Source: Pseudomonas farsensis
GTDB taxonomy: Bacteria > Pseudomonadota > Gammaproteobacteria > Pseudomonadales > Pseudomonadaceae
Direction: 5' to 3'
Assembly: GCF_014268805.2 (NCBI RefSeq)
Contig: NZ_JABWRF020000001.1
Coordinates: forward strand, 930,001-994,000
Length of the DNA stretch: 64,000 nucleotides
The position numbers and the translations under genes are program-made. Below are positions 39,255 through 49,193 of this stretch, piece after piece (within the stretch, counting starts at the first letter, position 1; each line of letters opens with the position of its first letter). The notes below the pieces were generated by a model that made no database searches, had not been told where the DNA came from, and was given only the letters and a program-made list of their open reading frames with translations.

Positions 39255-39331
39255 GCAGCGGTAGTTCAGTCGGTTAGAATACCGGCCTGTCACGCCGGGG
39301 GTCGCGGGTTCGAGTCCCGTCCGCTGCGCCA
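39255..39331 (+). tRNA. tRNA-Asp (GUC), copy 2
   Basis: 77 bases with CCA; acceptor GCAGCGG/CCGCTGC, otherwise identical to copy 1. Its upstream spacer is largely repeated before copy 3. Confidence 0.97.
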
Positions 39332-39374
39332 TCTTCTGCATCAAGCCCCTTGAACAGCTTGAAGCAAACCAGAA

Positions 39375-39399
39375 AAGGCGATCACAAGTCGCCTTTTTT
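39375..39399 (+). terminator. Terminator-like hairpin after tRNA-Asp copy 2
   Basis: AAGGCGA (39375-39381) pairs with TCGCCTT (39389-39395), followed by T4. It lies inside the array, before tRNA-Asp copy 3. Confidence 0.78.
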
Positions 39400-39472
39400 G
39401 TGCCTGGCTTTCGCGTTTAGACGCTTGAAAGCTCAGATCCCAGTTTCAATCGGGTGCAAGCCCGAACGATAC

Positions 39473-39549
39473 GCAGCGGTAGTTCAGTCGGTTAGAATAC
39501 CGGCCTGTCACGCCGGGGGTCGCGGGTTCGAGTCCCGTCCGCTGCGCCA
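39473..39549 (+). tRNA. tRNA-Asp (GUC), copy 3
   Basis: 77 bases, identical to copy 2. It lies beyond an internal terminator-like hairpin. Confidence 0.97.
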
Positions 39550-39588
39550 TCTCTGGTACCAAGCCCCTTGAACAGCTTGGTACAACGC

Positions 39589-39614
39589 AAAAAGCGACCT
39601 CAGGGTCGCTTTTT
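39589..39614 (+). terminator. Final terminator of the Val/Asp tRNA cluster
   Basis: AAAAAGCGACC (39589-39599) pairs with GGTCGCTTTTT (39604-39614), a long perfect stem with a four-base loop and a T-run. Confidence 0.9.
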
Positions 39615-39738
39615 GCGTTTCAGCGTTTGATAAGCGTAAGGTTTGCCGGACTTTACATGAACCTTGCACGCTCAAGGTTTCGATCGATCGCGGATCTGTT
39701 GCACAATACCCACCGTTCGATTTTCCCCGGAATTCACG

Positions 39739-40575
39739 ATGTCCAGATCATCCGTCTATGGTGCGCTCGGGCTGGCCCTTGTGCTGGCAGGCGTGTCCGG
39801 TTGTTCCTCGAAGAAGCCTGCCATGTACGAGCACGAGAACTTCGACGACTCAGGCACCTTCTCGCGCAGCTTCTCGGTGAGCGAAGCCGGCTCCTGCGAG
39901 GCGGCGCGCCGTGCGCTGCTCAGCCAGGGCTACATCATCACCAGCAGTGATGCCAACCAGGTCGCCGGCAACAAGAGTTTTCAGCAAAGCGCCGAAAACC
40001 ACATGCAGATCAGCTTCAACATCACCTGCGTGCCGGACATGAGCGATAAACAGCGCTCCACCATGTTTGCCAACGCCTTGCAGGACCGCTACACCCTGAA
40101 AAAGTCCAACACTTCGGCAAGCCTGGGTGTGGGCGTGCTCGGTTCGGTGTCGATGCCCATTGGCTCGAGCGACGATTCCATGGTCAAGGTCGCCAGCGAG
40201 ACGGTCACCGCGCCGCAGTTCTACGACCGTTATTTCGCCCTGGTCGAAAGCTATCTGCCGAAGCCAAAAAAGGTGAAAAAGCCTGAAGCGCCGGTAGAGC
40301 CGGCCAAGGCCGAGCCACCTGCACAAGACTTGGGCCTGCCCGAGCCTGTGCCAGCGCCACAAGCCTCGGCAGAGGCGGCACCCGCGCCGGCGAGCGCGGC
40401 CCAGAGCCCTGCTGCCAGCCAGCCAGCGGCATTTGCCCCTGCCACAGAGGCGCCTGCTGCGCCTGTGGTCGACGATAGCCATAGCTCGCAGCCTGTGGCG
40501 CCACCGGTGGAGGCGGCGCCCATTCAGGTGCAGCAGCCAGAAGCGCCAGCCGAACCTGCCCCAGCGGGCTCTTGA
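39739..40575 (+). CDS. DUF2242-type lipoprotein
   Basis: 278 residues. Lipoprotein signal with Cys at about residue 22 (LVLAGVSGC), then the DUF2242-like domain (about 30-175, FSVSEAGSCEAARRALLSQGY, VKVASETVTAPQFYDRYFALV). A long Pro/Ala/Glu-rich tail (about 180-278) has no predicted fold and probably spans periplasm. ATG 39739 is used because the signal peptide begins there; an in-frame ATG at 39664 would bury it. Function unknown; outer-membrane or inner-membrane anchored. Confidence 0.85.
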   Translation: MSRSSVYGALGLALVLAGVSGCSSKKPAMYEHENFDDSGTFSRSFSVSEAGSCEAARRALLSQGYIITSSDANQVAGNKSFQQSAENHMQISFNITCVPDMSDKQRSTMFANALQDRYTLKKSNTSASLGVGVLGSVSMPIGSSDDSMVKVASETVTAPQFYDRYFALVESYLPKPKKVKKPEAPVEPAKAEPPAQDLGLPEPVPAPQASAEAAPAPASAAQSPAASQPAAFAPATEAPAAPVVDDSHSSQPVAPPVEAAPIQVQQPEAPAEPAPAGS

Positions 40576-40604
40576 GGCCTCGATAACTTATGCAAGGCCT
40601 GCTA

Positions 40605-40683
40605 CGTTTATCGTTCATGGGGCTGTAATCAAGCCGTAACGCCTACGGCTTAGGTTGGCCCCAGACCCTTGAGACGATAAACG
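40605..40683 (+). other. Three-tier inverted repeat (structured leader candidate)
   Basis: Three nested perfect inverted repeats: CGTTTATCGT (40605-40614) with ACGATAAACG (40674-40683); TGGGGC (40618-40623) with GCCCCA (40658-40663); AAGCCGTA (40631-40638) with TACGGCTT (40644-40651) around a five-base loop. Together they fold 79 bases into one long stem. There is no T-run after it, so it is not an ordinary terminator. It ends six bases before the ribosome site of a 28-codon ORF. Confidence 0.75.
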
Positions 40684-40702
40684 CAGAAAGAGGATGCAGG
40701 CC

Positions 40703-40789
40703 ATGGATGACTATCAGGAAGAGTTGCTCGATTTTCAGGCCTTCGAGCTGGACCCGCCAGAACCTGCCGATGATGCCACCGAGCTTTAA
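40703..40789 (+). CDS. Small acidic protein of 28 residues
   Basis: ATG at 40703, TAA at 40787-40789. A good ribosome site AGAGGA (40689-40694) lies eight bases upstream. The product is MDDYQEELLDF followed by a Pro/Asp/Glu-rich tail ending DDATEL; at least eleven acidic residues, no basic residue, no signal or membrane segment. It is preceded by the three-tier hairpin and ends four bases into the convergent araC stop region. I do not recognise a family; an intact start, ribosome site and structured leader are the support. Confidence 0.6.
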   Translation: MDDYQEELLDFQAFELDPPEPADDATEL

Positions 40790-41826
40790 ACCGCCAGCCG
40801 CTGTTGCCGGCGGTACTCCCCCGGCGTGACGCCTGTCCAGCGCTTGAATGCGCGCTGGAAGGCCTCGGCCGACGCAAACCCCAGCAAATAGGCGATTTCG
40901 CCAAACGCCAGCTCGGTATCGCGGATATACGCTTCGGCGAGGTCGCGCCGTGTGTCATTGAGCAGGTCGCGAAAGCGCGTGCCTTCTTCGGCCAGTTTGC
41001 GCCGTAGCGTCCAGGTCGGCATGTGCAGGTGCCGCGCCACCTCCTCGAGATCCGGTTCACGCCCGCCGTTGAGCAACGGCCCTAGCAGATGAATGATACG
41101 TTCGCCCAGGCTGCGTACCCGAGTGCGCTGGGCAAGCTCGGCTTCGCACAGCTGCAGCAGGTGCTGCCAGGTGCTGGGGCAGTGCTGCGGGTTGGCCAGA
41201 GCCAGTGTTGCCGGGCCCAGGCGCAACTGGTTGGCGCCGGCCGCGAACTGCACAGGGCTGCTGCTCAAGGCTTGGTAATGGTCGGCATAGCACGGGGCGG
41301 TGAATTCGATTTCCAGGCGTTCGGCCTTTATCGGCTGGCCTGCCAATGCGCCCAGCTGCGCAAGCCAGCCGCCGAGCAGCGAATCGACCACGAACCGGTT
41401 GTAGCGGTTATACGGGCTAATGGAGTAGAAGCGCAGCCAGGCGCCTTGGGCATCTTCTTCGAAGCTCGACTGGCCCCGGTAGTTGGCCGCATACAAGGGC
41501 TCGAAGCGCAGCAGCGTGCGGGCGGCTTCGCCCAGCGTCGGCGCTTGCGCCGCTGTTACGCCGGCAAGCCCCGCCTGCGGCAGGCGGCCCAGGCGGCCCA
41601 TGTGCAGCCCCAGCGCCGGGTCGGCGCACAGCTCGATGGCGGCATGCCCCAGGTGCATGTAGCGCGGAATCGACAGCCGCGCGCTGGGTTCGGCCAGGCG
41701 CCGATCATCAAGGCCGTAGCGCAGCAGCAGGGGTTGCGGGTTGTGGCCGCGCTCGCGCAGGGCTTGCGCCAACGGCTGGACCAGGCCCACCGACAGGTCG
41801 CCCAGGCGCACCCGTGCGCGGTTCAT
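40786..41826 (-). CDS. AraC-family regulator (OruR/ArgR-like type with N-terminal arabinose_bd domain)
   Basis: 346 residues from the ATG at 41826. The long N-terminal effector domain (LVQPLAQALRERGHNPQPLLLRYGL...LGLHMGRLGRLPQAGLAG) is of the kind found in Pseudomonas AraC regulators that carry the arabinose-binding-like domain. The two HTHs are in the last 100 residues (PDLEEVARHLHMPTWTLRRKLAEEG and FGEIAYLLGFASAEAFQRAFKRWTGVTPGEYRRQ). The start lies four bases after the stop of the nitrilase-fold gene, so the two are one operon. Effector unknown. Confidence 0.9.
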   Translation of the reverse strand: MNRARVRLGDLSVGLVQPLAQALRERGHNPQPLLLRYGLDDRRLAEPSARLSIPRYMHLGHAAIELCADPALGLHMGRLGRLPQAGLAGVTAAQAPTLGEAARTLLRFEPLYAANYRGQSSFEEDAQGAWLRFYSISPYNRYNRFVVDSLLGGWLAQLGALAGQPIKAERLEIEFTAPCYADHYQALSSSPVQFAAGANQLRLGPATLALANPQHCPSTWQHLLQLCEAELAQRTRVRSLGERIIHLLGPLLNGGREPDLEEVARHLHMPTWTLRRKLAEEGTRFRDLLNDTRRDLAEAYIRDTELAFGEIAYLLGFASAEAFQRAFKRWTGVTPGEYRRQQRLAV

Positions 41827-41830
41827 GCGG

Positions 41831-42949
41831 TTACAACCACAGGTTGAGCAGGCGCGCGCCATTGCTGGCGCTGCCGGCCCACAGTGCATCGCCCTGATGG
41901 GCAAAGCCTTGGCCATCACCGGCCTGTTCCCAGAACTGGCCGCGCATGAACACGCTCATGCTGCTCAGGCCGCCACCTGCGCTGCGGGTAAGGTGGTGCC
42001 AGGCGTCCTGCTCGCTGGCTTCGCCGCGTTGCAATGGCAGGCCATCGGCCACAGGCTGGTGGCGGTTGCCGCGCCATGGGGTGTGCCATGCCTGTTTGCC
42101 GCTGAGGAACACCGGGTTGGCGATCAGTTGCACCGATTGCTCGGCCAGTTGCTCGACATTGGCCGGGTACCAGCTGTCGCTGCCCACCAGCACGCCCAAG
42201 CGCCCGGCGGGGGTCTGCAGCACCTGCAATTTATGTTGCTGACCACCCTGCACGTAGCGGCGGAACTCGCTGTCGGGGTATTGCTGGAACTGCGGCTGGC
42301 CAATGATCAACCCTTGGCCATTGAACACCAGGCTTGTATTAAACAGCGGGCCGTTGCCGGGCAGGAGCACGCCATTGTCGACATGCGGGGCGGGCAAGAT
42401 AATCGAGCCGGCCACCAGGGTTACGTCAAACTCGCGCGCCAGGCCCCCGAACACCTGTTGATAGTCCGCCGCCATTTGCGCAGCCTTCATGCGCAGGTGG
42501 GCGTCGCTGCGCCGGTCATCGCCGGTGGCGGCAAGCATTGCCAGGCCGTAGCGCACCGGGTTGCTCAGCTCAAGCCACTGCCAGGCCTCGCGGCGCTGGG
42601 TGACCTGGTACAGCTCTTTCTTCTCGCCACGGGCCCACAGCCAGGTGCCGACATGCTCAGGCAGCACCACCACTGTGCGCGGGTTGACCAGGCCCTGGGC
42701 CTTGGCCTGTTCGAGGTAGGCCGACAGCTTGCGGTGCAGGCGGTTGAGGTTCTGGTAGTCGCCTGGATACAACAGCGGCTCGATACCCAGCAGGTTGCCT
42801 TGCTCGCCCGGTGTGCCTTGGTTCAGCGCGACTTCTATGCGCAGGTCGGAAAGATAGTGGCCCTGCGGCCGTTGCAAGGTCCAGAAGCCGTAACCGCAGA
42901 GGCCGGCAAGAATGACCAGCGCCACGGCGCCGGCAAGCAGTTTTCGCAT
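41831..42949 (-). CDS. Nitrilase-fold membrane protein with degenerate active site
   Basis: 372 residues from ATG 42949 (a TTG at 42964 is also open). N-terminal membrane anchor (LLAGAVALVILAGLCGYGFW, about 4-23) and a carbon-nitrogen hydrolase fold: Glu is kept in VVVLPEHVG, but the expected Lys position reads FNGQGLIIG and the nucleophile Cys position reads VLVGSDSWYP (G256-S257-D258) instead of (I/V)CxDxxxP. The fold therefore lacks Cys and apparently Lys and is unlikely to hydrolyse amides. It is co-transcribed with the AraC regulator behind it. Confidence 0.8.
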   Translation of the reverse strand: MRKLLAGAVALVILAGLCGYGFWTLQRPQGHYLSDLRIEVALNQGTPGEQGNLLGIEPLLYPGDYQNLNRLHRKLSAYLEQAKAQGLVNPRTVVVLPEHVGTWLWARGEKKELYQVTQRREAWQWLELSNPVRYGLAMLAATGDDRRSDAHLRMKAAQMAADYQQVFGGLAREFDVTLVAGSIILPAPHVDNGVLLPGNGPLFNTSLVFNGQGLIIGQPQFQQYPDSEFRRYVQGGQQHKLQVLQTPAGRLGVLVGSDSWYPANVEQLAEQSVQLIANPVFLSGKQAWHTPWRGNRHQPVADGLPLQRGEASEQDAWHHLTRSAGGGLSSMSVFMRGQFWEQAGDGQGFAHQGDALWAGSASNGARLLNLWL

Positions 42950-43126
42950 GGAAGGGGCAATCAATGTGGGAAGGATGAATGTGGTCTAGGGTAAGCCTGC
43001 TGTGCAGCCGGATCAATAAGTTGTCAGTTTCGATCATTGAGCAGGTTCAAACGCTTGTTTAATGTCCAGTACCTATAAGCGACAGGCCCCCGCCGTAGCG
43101 GTGCAGGTGCCTGCATTCATCCGTGA

Positions 43127-45187
<2,061 letters not shown>

Positions 45188-45259
45188 GGTAGTGCTCCAA
45201 TAGCGCCTGTCTGTGAACCTGAGTGGGCATCTTCCGGTTTTCCCTGGAGGACGTCCGCC

Positions 45260-48200
45260 ATGCAAGAATCCACTCCAACCCCGCCGTTTACGGCAAGCCT
45301 GCCCGAGGGCATGCTGGACCTGACCGGCCTGCCCACGCTGGCCGGGGCTGCCCGTACCCTGTTCGCACAAGCCTGCCCCGACTTGCCAGAAGGCCCGTGG
45401 TATGTGCTTGAGTATGCCGAGCAAGAGGGAACCCAGGAGCTGCTCGCCAGCCACCCGCTCGACACGCTGCTCATGCAAAACATGCGCGGTGAGCCTGGCT
45501 CAAACGAGTTGCTCGACGCGCAGCGCAGTGTGTTATCTGCGTCCAGCACCTCGCTCGACGCTGCCGATCAATACACAGCTGTCCCGTTGACGGATATCCG
45601 TGACGCACTGGCCGGCATTACCCCGCAGACGGTTGCGGCGCAGTTCGAGGTCGACCAGACGACCTTCTGGGAGGTCCCCGAGCAGCTATCGCTGCCAAAC
45701 AGGCGGCTTGGGCAGGAACTGCAGATGCGCGCCAGCCTGGCTGACCATGCGGGCCTGCTTCAGCAGGTTGGGGCGCTGACCCCGGCCGCGACAGCCCTCA
45801 TCGCTGATATCGTCGCCCACCCGAGCTGGTCGAACCGGTTGCTTGCCCGAGGTGTCTACCGCCTGGATGTCTACCTGGCGGGCTCCGGTGCGGTCGTCGG
45901 CTTGCCAGGCCTGCTGGTGCTGAGTACCGCGCCTGGCGGCTACTCCCCAGCGCTTGGCTACGTGACTGAACGCAAAGACACTACGGGCGAGTGCGTGCTC
46001 TACTGCCCCGGTTATCTGGGATTCGTGCGCCGCTACGATTCGCTCGAAGAGGTGCTGTACGCCGTGCGTGCAGACTTGACCGGTGGCTATGCGCCAACGT
46101 GGCTGCGCCGCCTTGGCCCCGTTGCCCAGGCAGCACTGCTGGAAGAAGAGCAGCGGCCGGAGTACGGGTATGAGGTCCGCGCCACGCCGATCGAGGGCAA
46201 CCCGTTCGAGGCGCAGGTGCAGCAACAGCTCGACGCTTGGCGCGAAAATGCCCTGGCCGGCGCCGAGTCCTTCTGGAGCAACCCCATCGGCCTGGATGCC
46301 TCGCTGTGCAAGGCCGTGCGCCAGTTGCATGCTTTTGCCCAGCAACACCAGGCAGCCCGGCAGGCGCTGTGGCAAGACAAGGTAGGCCTTGACGCGCAGC
46401 AGCAGGTTCAGCAGGACCAGTGGTTAGAACTGCTGCATAACCAACAGATTGTTGCAGGCCGCTATTTTGCCGAATTACCGGCCTTCGACTCGTTCGCGCG
46501 CGAGCAGATCCAGGCCAGCCTCAGGACGCAAGACTGGGATGTGGACCCTGCTACTGTCGACCTCACGATCAGCATCGCCAGTTACCGGCCGGACGTTGTC
46601 GAGTCGGAGCTTGCACCGGGCGCGGTCGCGGTAGACCCGGAACCACAAGTCACGACCCATACCTGCTCGTTGCTCGAGTACATCGCCATGCGCCTGGACA
46701 AGGCCAGCGATGCCAATTGGACGGTCGAGCTGGCCGAGGACGACGCGCGTTCGCCAGGGCTGAAAGCCTTGGCCACGCTGGCCGAACAGCTCAATCTGCA
46801 GGAAAGCTATGAACAGGCGCTGCGCGCGCGCCTGCGTCGCCCTGAGGATGAAGAGGCCGCAGCGCTGCATGACGAGGGCCGGCAAGCCGCGCAGGAGGTA
46901 TTCATTACTCGGTTGCGTATCGATGCGCTGCTGGCAGTGGCCAAGGGCGAGCTGCAACAGGATGATTGCGATCACGTGTTGAGCGTGCTTGAAACGGCGC
47001 AGGCGCAGGCAAGCGGCAGCCCCGCCGGGCATGTCGAAGCGCTGGTACTCAGCGGCAATACGTTGCGCGATCTGCTGTTGTTCACCCTCGATGATGACGC
47101 GTCGCTGATCTTTTACACGCCGGGCCATCCCAGTGGCCGGGCATTCGAGCGGTTTGCCTCTGCCGGGGCCTTGCGGTCTGCCATGACTGCACAATTGGCA
47201 GGTGTCGACGGGCCACCCGGTACGTTGAGCGATTCTCCGAGGTATTGGCTGGCGCGCTTTGGCAAGCACCAGCTCGATGCTGCAGGCGCCGGGCTGAGGT
47301 CGCTGGCGAAGGGGCGGGGCGGCAGTTTGCTGGCCACTTTGCGAGTACCTGAACCCTTGGGCAAGGCGATGTTCGACCAGCGTGTGAGGTTTCTGCTGGC
47401 CGAAGGCGATGCCTCGGCGGTGTCCGATACCGAGCTGCTGCTCGAACAGGGGCTTGATTACGCATTGCTGGCATTTCGTGTGTTAAGCCTTCTGGTGCCC
47501 GGGCGGGTCATGACCATGCTCGACCTCACCGAAGTCGCGATTCACCTGTTCAACGGCTATGCCAGCTATTCGGCAGGGCAGCGGCACGCCGCCGGCGAAC
47601 ACCTGTTGGAAATGCTCAGCAGCCTCAGTGGCCTGGCCAACGCTCGCGCGCCCAGGCTGCGGGCGGTGGGCAAGGCCAGCGCGCCAATGCACGTGCAGCT
47701 TGACGCCGGGCGCTTGAACATCACACCCGTAGCAAAAGCTGCTGAGCCGTCTGGCGAAATGTTCCGCTTCACCACTGGCGAGCGCGCAGGCTTGTATGTA
47801 GCCGAGCAGCGGCTATATGTCGAACTGGCAGACGGCCAGCGCTATCCGCTGCGTGAAGTGATCGACCTGCTGGATGGCAGCATTGCCCGCTACCTTGATG
47901 ACGGTGAGCCAGTTGCCGCACCAGCGACCGTAGAGATGCTCGGCCTGCGTGTGGTTCGTGAGCCTGATACTGAGCAATGGCGGGTGGCGCCACGGTTGCG
48001 CCTGCTGGGCGGTGCCGACGAGCCGGCCCGCGCCGGTGCGGGCCAGACCCTGGGCATGGACGGAGTCACCATAAAGCGTGGGCGGGGCGGCGAGGAGTTC
48101 TTCGTATTCGAAGGCGCGCAGCGGCGACGCGTCGAGTTCGAGCTATGGACATGCAGTTGGTTCGCTCCCGAGCGCGATGTGTACCTGCGCTACGACCCGG

Positions 48201-49177
48201 CGCTTGGGTATCACGTCGAGCAGCCGATCCCTACGGAGCCGGCCGGCCCGCAGCGGCGACAGCAGTATCGTGAACAGTTTGGCTTGCCGTTCTATCCGCC
48301 GCTTCCAGCCCCGCGTCGCCCAGACAGTGCCGAGGCGTTACCCAAGCAGCTGCATCAGGTGTGGATCGGTTCCCACGCATCATTGATCGAGCATCACGAG
48401 CTCACCCTTGCCCATAATGCGAAATTGGCCAAGCAAAGTGGCTACCGCTTGGAGCTGCATTTTTACAAGGACGCCGGCTTGCTGCCCGAATCGTTGCAAT
48501 TGCTGACCCTTCGCAAGATGTTTCCTGACGTGACGTTCACCGCCCTCAGCGGCGAGCCATTCTTCAAGACGTTCATCGCCGATGCTGCCGGTGAAGCTTT
48601 CACCCATTACCTGAAGAAGAAAACCCGTAACTACGCTGCGGCCTGTGATTCGATACGCTACCGCTTGGTCAGGGAGCTGGGCGGCATCTACATGGATGTC
48701 GATGACCAACTAAGCAAACCTCTGCCCAGCCTGACCCTGAGCCCCGGGCAGTTGGCGGTGGGCGCTGTGGTGGAAAGCATTGCGTTGAACTTTACCGGCT
48801 ACAACAACAGCCACTTCGCAAGCCTCAAGGGCAACGCGCTGCTCGATGCGGTAGAGCGGGAAATGGTGACGCGGTTCAAGACCACGCGCTGGGCGGCGCA
48901 GCGGCCGAAAAAGGACGACGAGGGTTTCTGGCCCTATATGCGCGATATTTCGCGGGTGACCGGGCCGCGCCTGTTCACTGACGTCTACTCCAAGGCCAAC
49001 CCGCGTGCCGATGCCATGCGCTATGCAGGGCCATATGTCCATGAGCTGCGACGCTCCTCGGTAATACCCGAACCGCAGATCCGCGAATGGGTGGCGCAGG
49101 TTCAAGAGGAAGTGACACTGCTGGCTAATTATTTCGAGGGCGGTAGTACGTCGAGCTGGATGACGACGCGGCGTTAG
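45260..49177 (+). CDS. Large toxin-like protein with C-terminal TcdB-type glycosyltransferase
   Basis: 1305 residues, GGAGG ribosome site before the ATG. The body (about 90-1000) resembles large Pseudomonas dermonecrotic-toxin-like (DUF6543) proteins; two related segments are GECVLYCPGYLGFVRRYDSLEE (about 241) and SLIFYTPGHPSGRAFERF (about 615). A hydrophobic stretch lies at about 734-764. The C-terminus (about 1025-1305) is a GT-A glycosyltransferase: LHQVWIGS (Trp1035), Asp1130 and Arg1133 in CDSIRYRL, then Asp1146-Val-Asp1148 in GGIYMDVDD, and S-x-W at 1298-1300. Asp-to-DxD spacing is 16, as in TcdB. No signal peptide and no immunity-like neighbour. Target and delivery route unknown. Confidence 0.82.
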   Translation: MQESTPTPPFTASLPEGMLDLTGLPTLAGAARTLFAQACPDLPEGPWYVLEYAEQEGTQELLASHPLDTLLMQNMRGEPGSNELLDAQRSVLSASSTSLDAADQYTAVPLTDIRDALAGITPQTVAAQFEVDQTTFWEVPEQLSLPNRRLGQELQMRASLADHAGLLQQVGALTPAATALIADIVAHPSWSNRLLARGVYRLDVYLAGSGAVVGLPGLLVLSTAPGGYSPALGYVTERKDTTGECVLYCPGYLGFVRRYDSLEEVLYAVRADLTGGYAPTWLRRLGPVAQAALLEEEQRPEYGYEVRATPIEGNPFEAQVQQQLDAWRENALAGAESFWSNPIGLDASLCKAVRQLHAFAQQHQAARQALWQDKVGLDAQQQVQQDQWLELLHNQQIVAGRYFAELPAFDSFAREQIQASLRTQDWDVDPATVDLTISIASYRPDVVESELAPGAVAVDPEPQVTTHTCSLLEYIAMRLDKASDANWTVELAEDDARSPGLKALATLAEQLNLQESYEQALRARLRRPEDEEAAALHDEGRQAAQEVFITRLRIDALLAVAKGELQQDDCDHVLSVLETAQAQASGSPAGHVEALVLSGNTLRDLLLFTLDDDASLIFYTPGHPSGRAFERFASAGALRSAMTAQLAGVDGPPGTLSDSPRYWLARFGKHQLDAAGAGLRSLAKGRGGSLLATLRVPEPLGKAMFDQRVRFLLAEGDASAVSDTELLLEQGLDYALLAFRVLSLLVPGRVMTMLDLTEVAIHLFNGYASYSAGQRHAAGEHLLEMLSSLSGLANARAPRLRAVGKASAPMHVQLDAGRLNITPVAKAAEPSGEMFRFTTGERAGLYVAEQRLYVELADGQRYPLREVIDLLDGSIARYLDDGEPVAAPATVEMLGLRVVREPDTEQWRVAPRLRLLGGADEPARAGAGQTLGMDGVTIKRGRGGEEFFVFEGAQRRRVEFELWTCSWFAPERDVYLRYDPALGYHVEQPIPTEPAGPQRRQQYREQFGLPFYPPLPAPRRPDSAEALPKQLHQVWIGSHASLIEHHELTLAHNAKLAKQSGYRLELHFYKDAGLLPESLQLLTLRKMFPDVTFTALSGEPFFKTFIADAAGEAFTHYLKKKTRNYAAACDSIRYRLVRELGGIYMDVDDQLSKPLPSLTLSPGQLAVGAVVESIALNFTGYNNSHFASLKGNALLDAVEREMVTRFKTTRWAAQRPKKDDEGFWPYMRDISRVTGPRLFTDVYSKANPRADAMRYAGPYVHELRRSSVIPEPQIREWVAQVQEEVTLLANYFEGGSTSSWMTTRR

Positions 49178-49193
49178 GTTGCTACGGTAGCGG

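Noticed and set aside
38942..39571. Open frames through the tRNA-Val/tRNA-Asp cluster
   Set aside because: They are translations of tRNA sequence and repeat the same peptide for each tRNA copy.
40605..40683. Rho-independent terminator of the DUF2242 lipoprotein gene
   Set aside because: No T-run on either side, and the structure is far larger than a terminator; ends beside a ribosome site.
45260..49177. The toxin-like gene as a recently acquired island
   Set aside because: No tRNA, integrase, direct repeat or composition change was found at its borders; flanks are ordinary Pseudomonas genes. Transfer remains possible but has no sign in the sequence.
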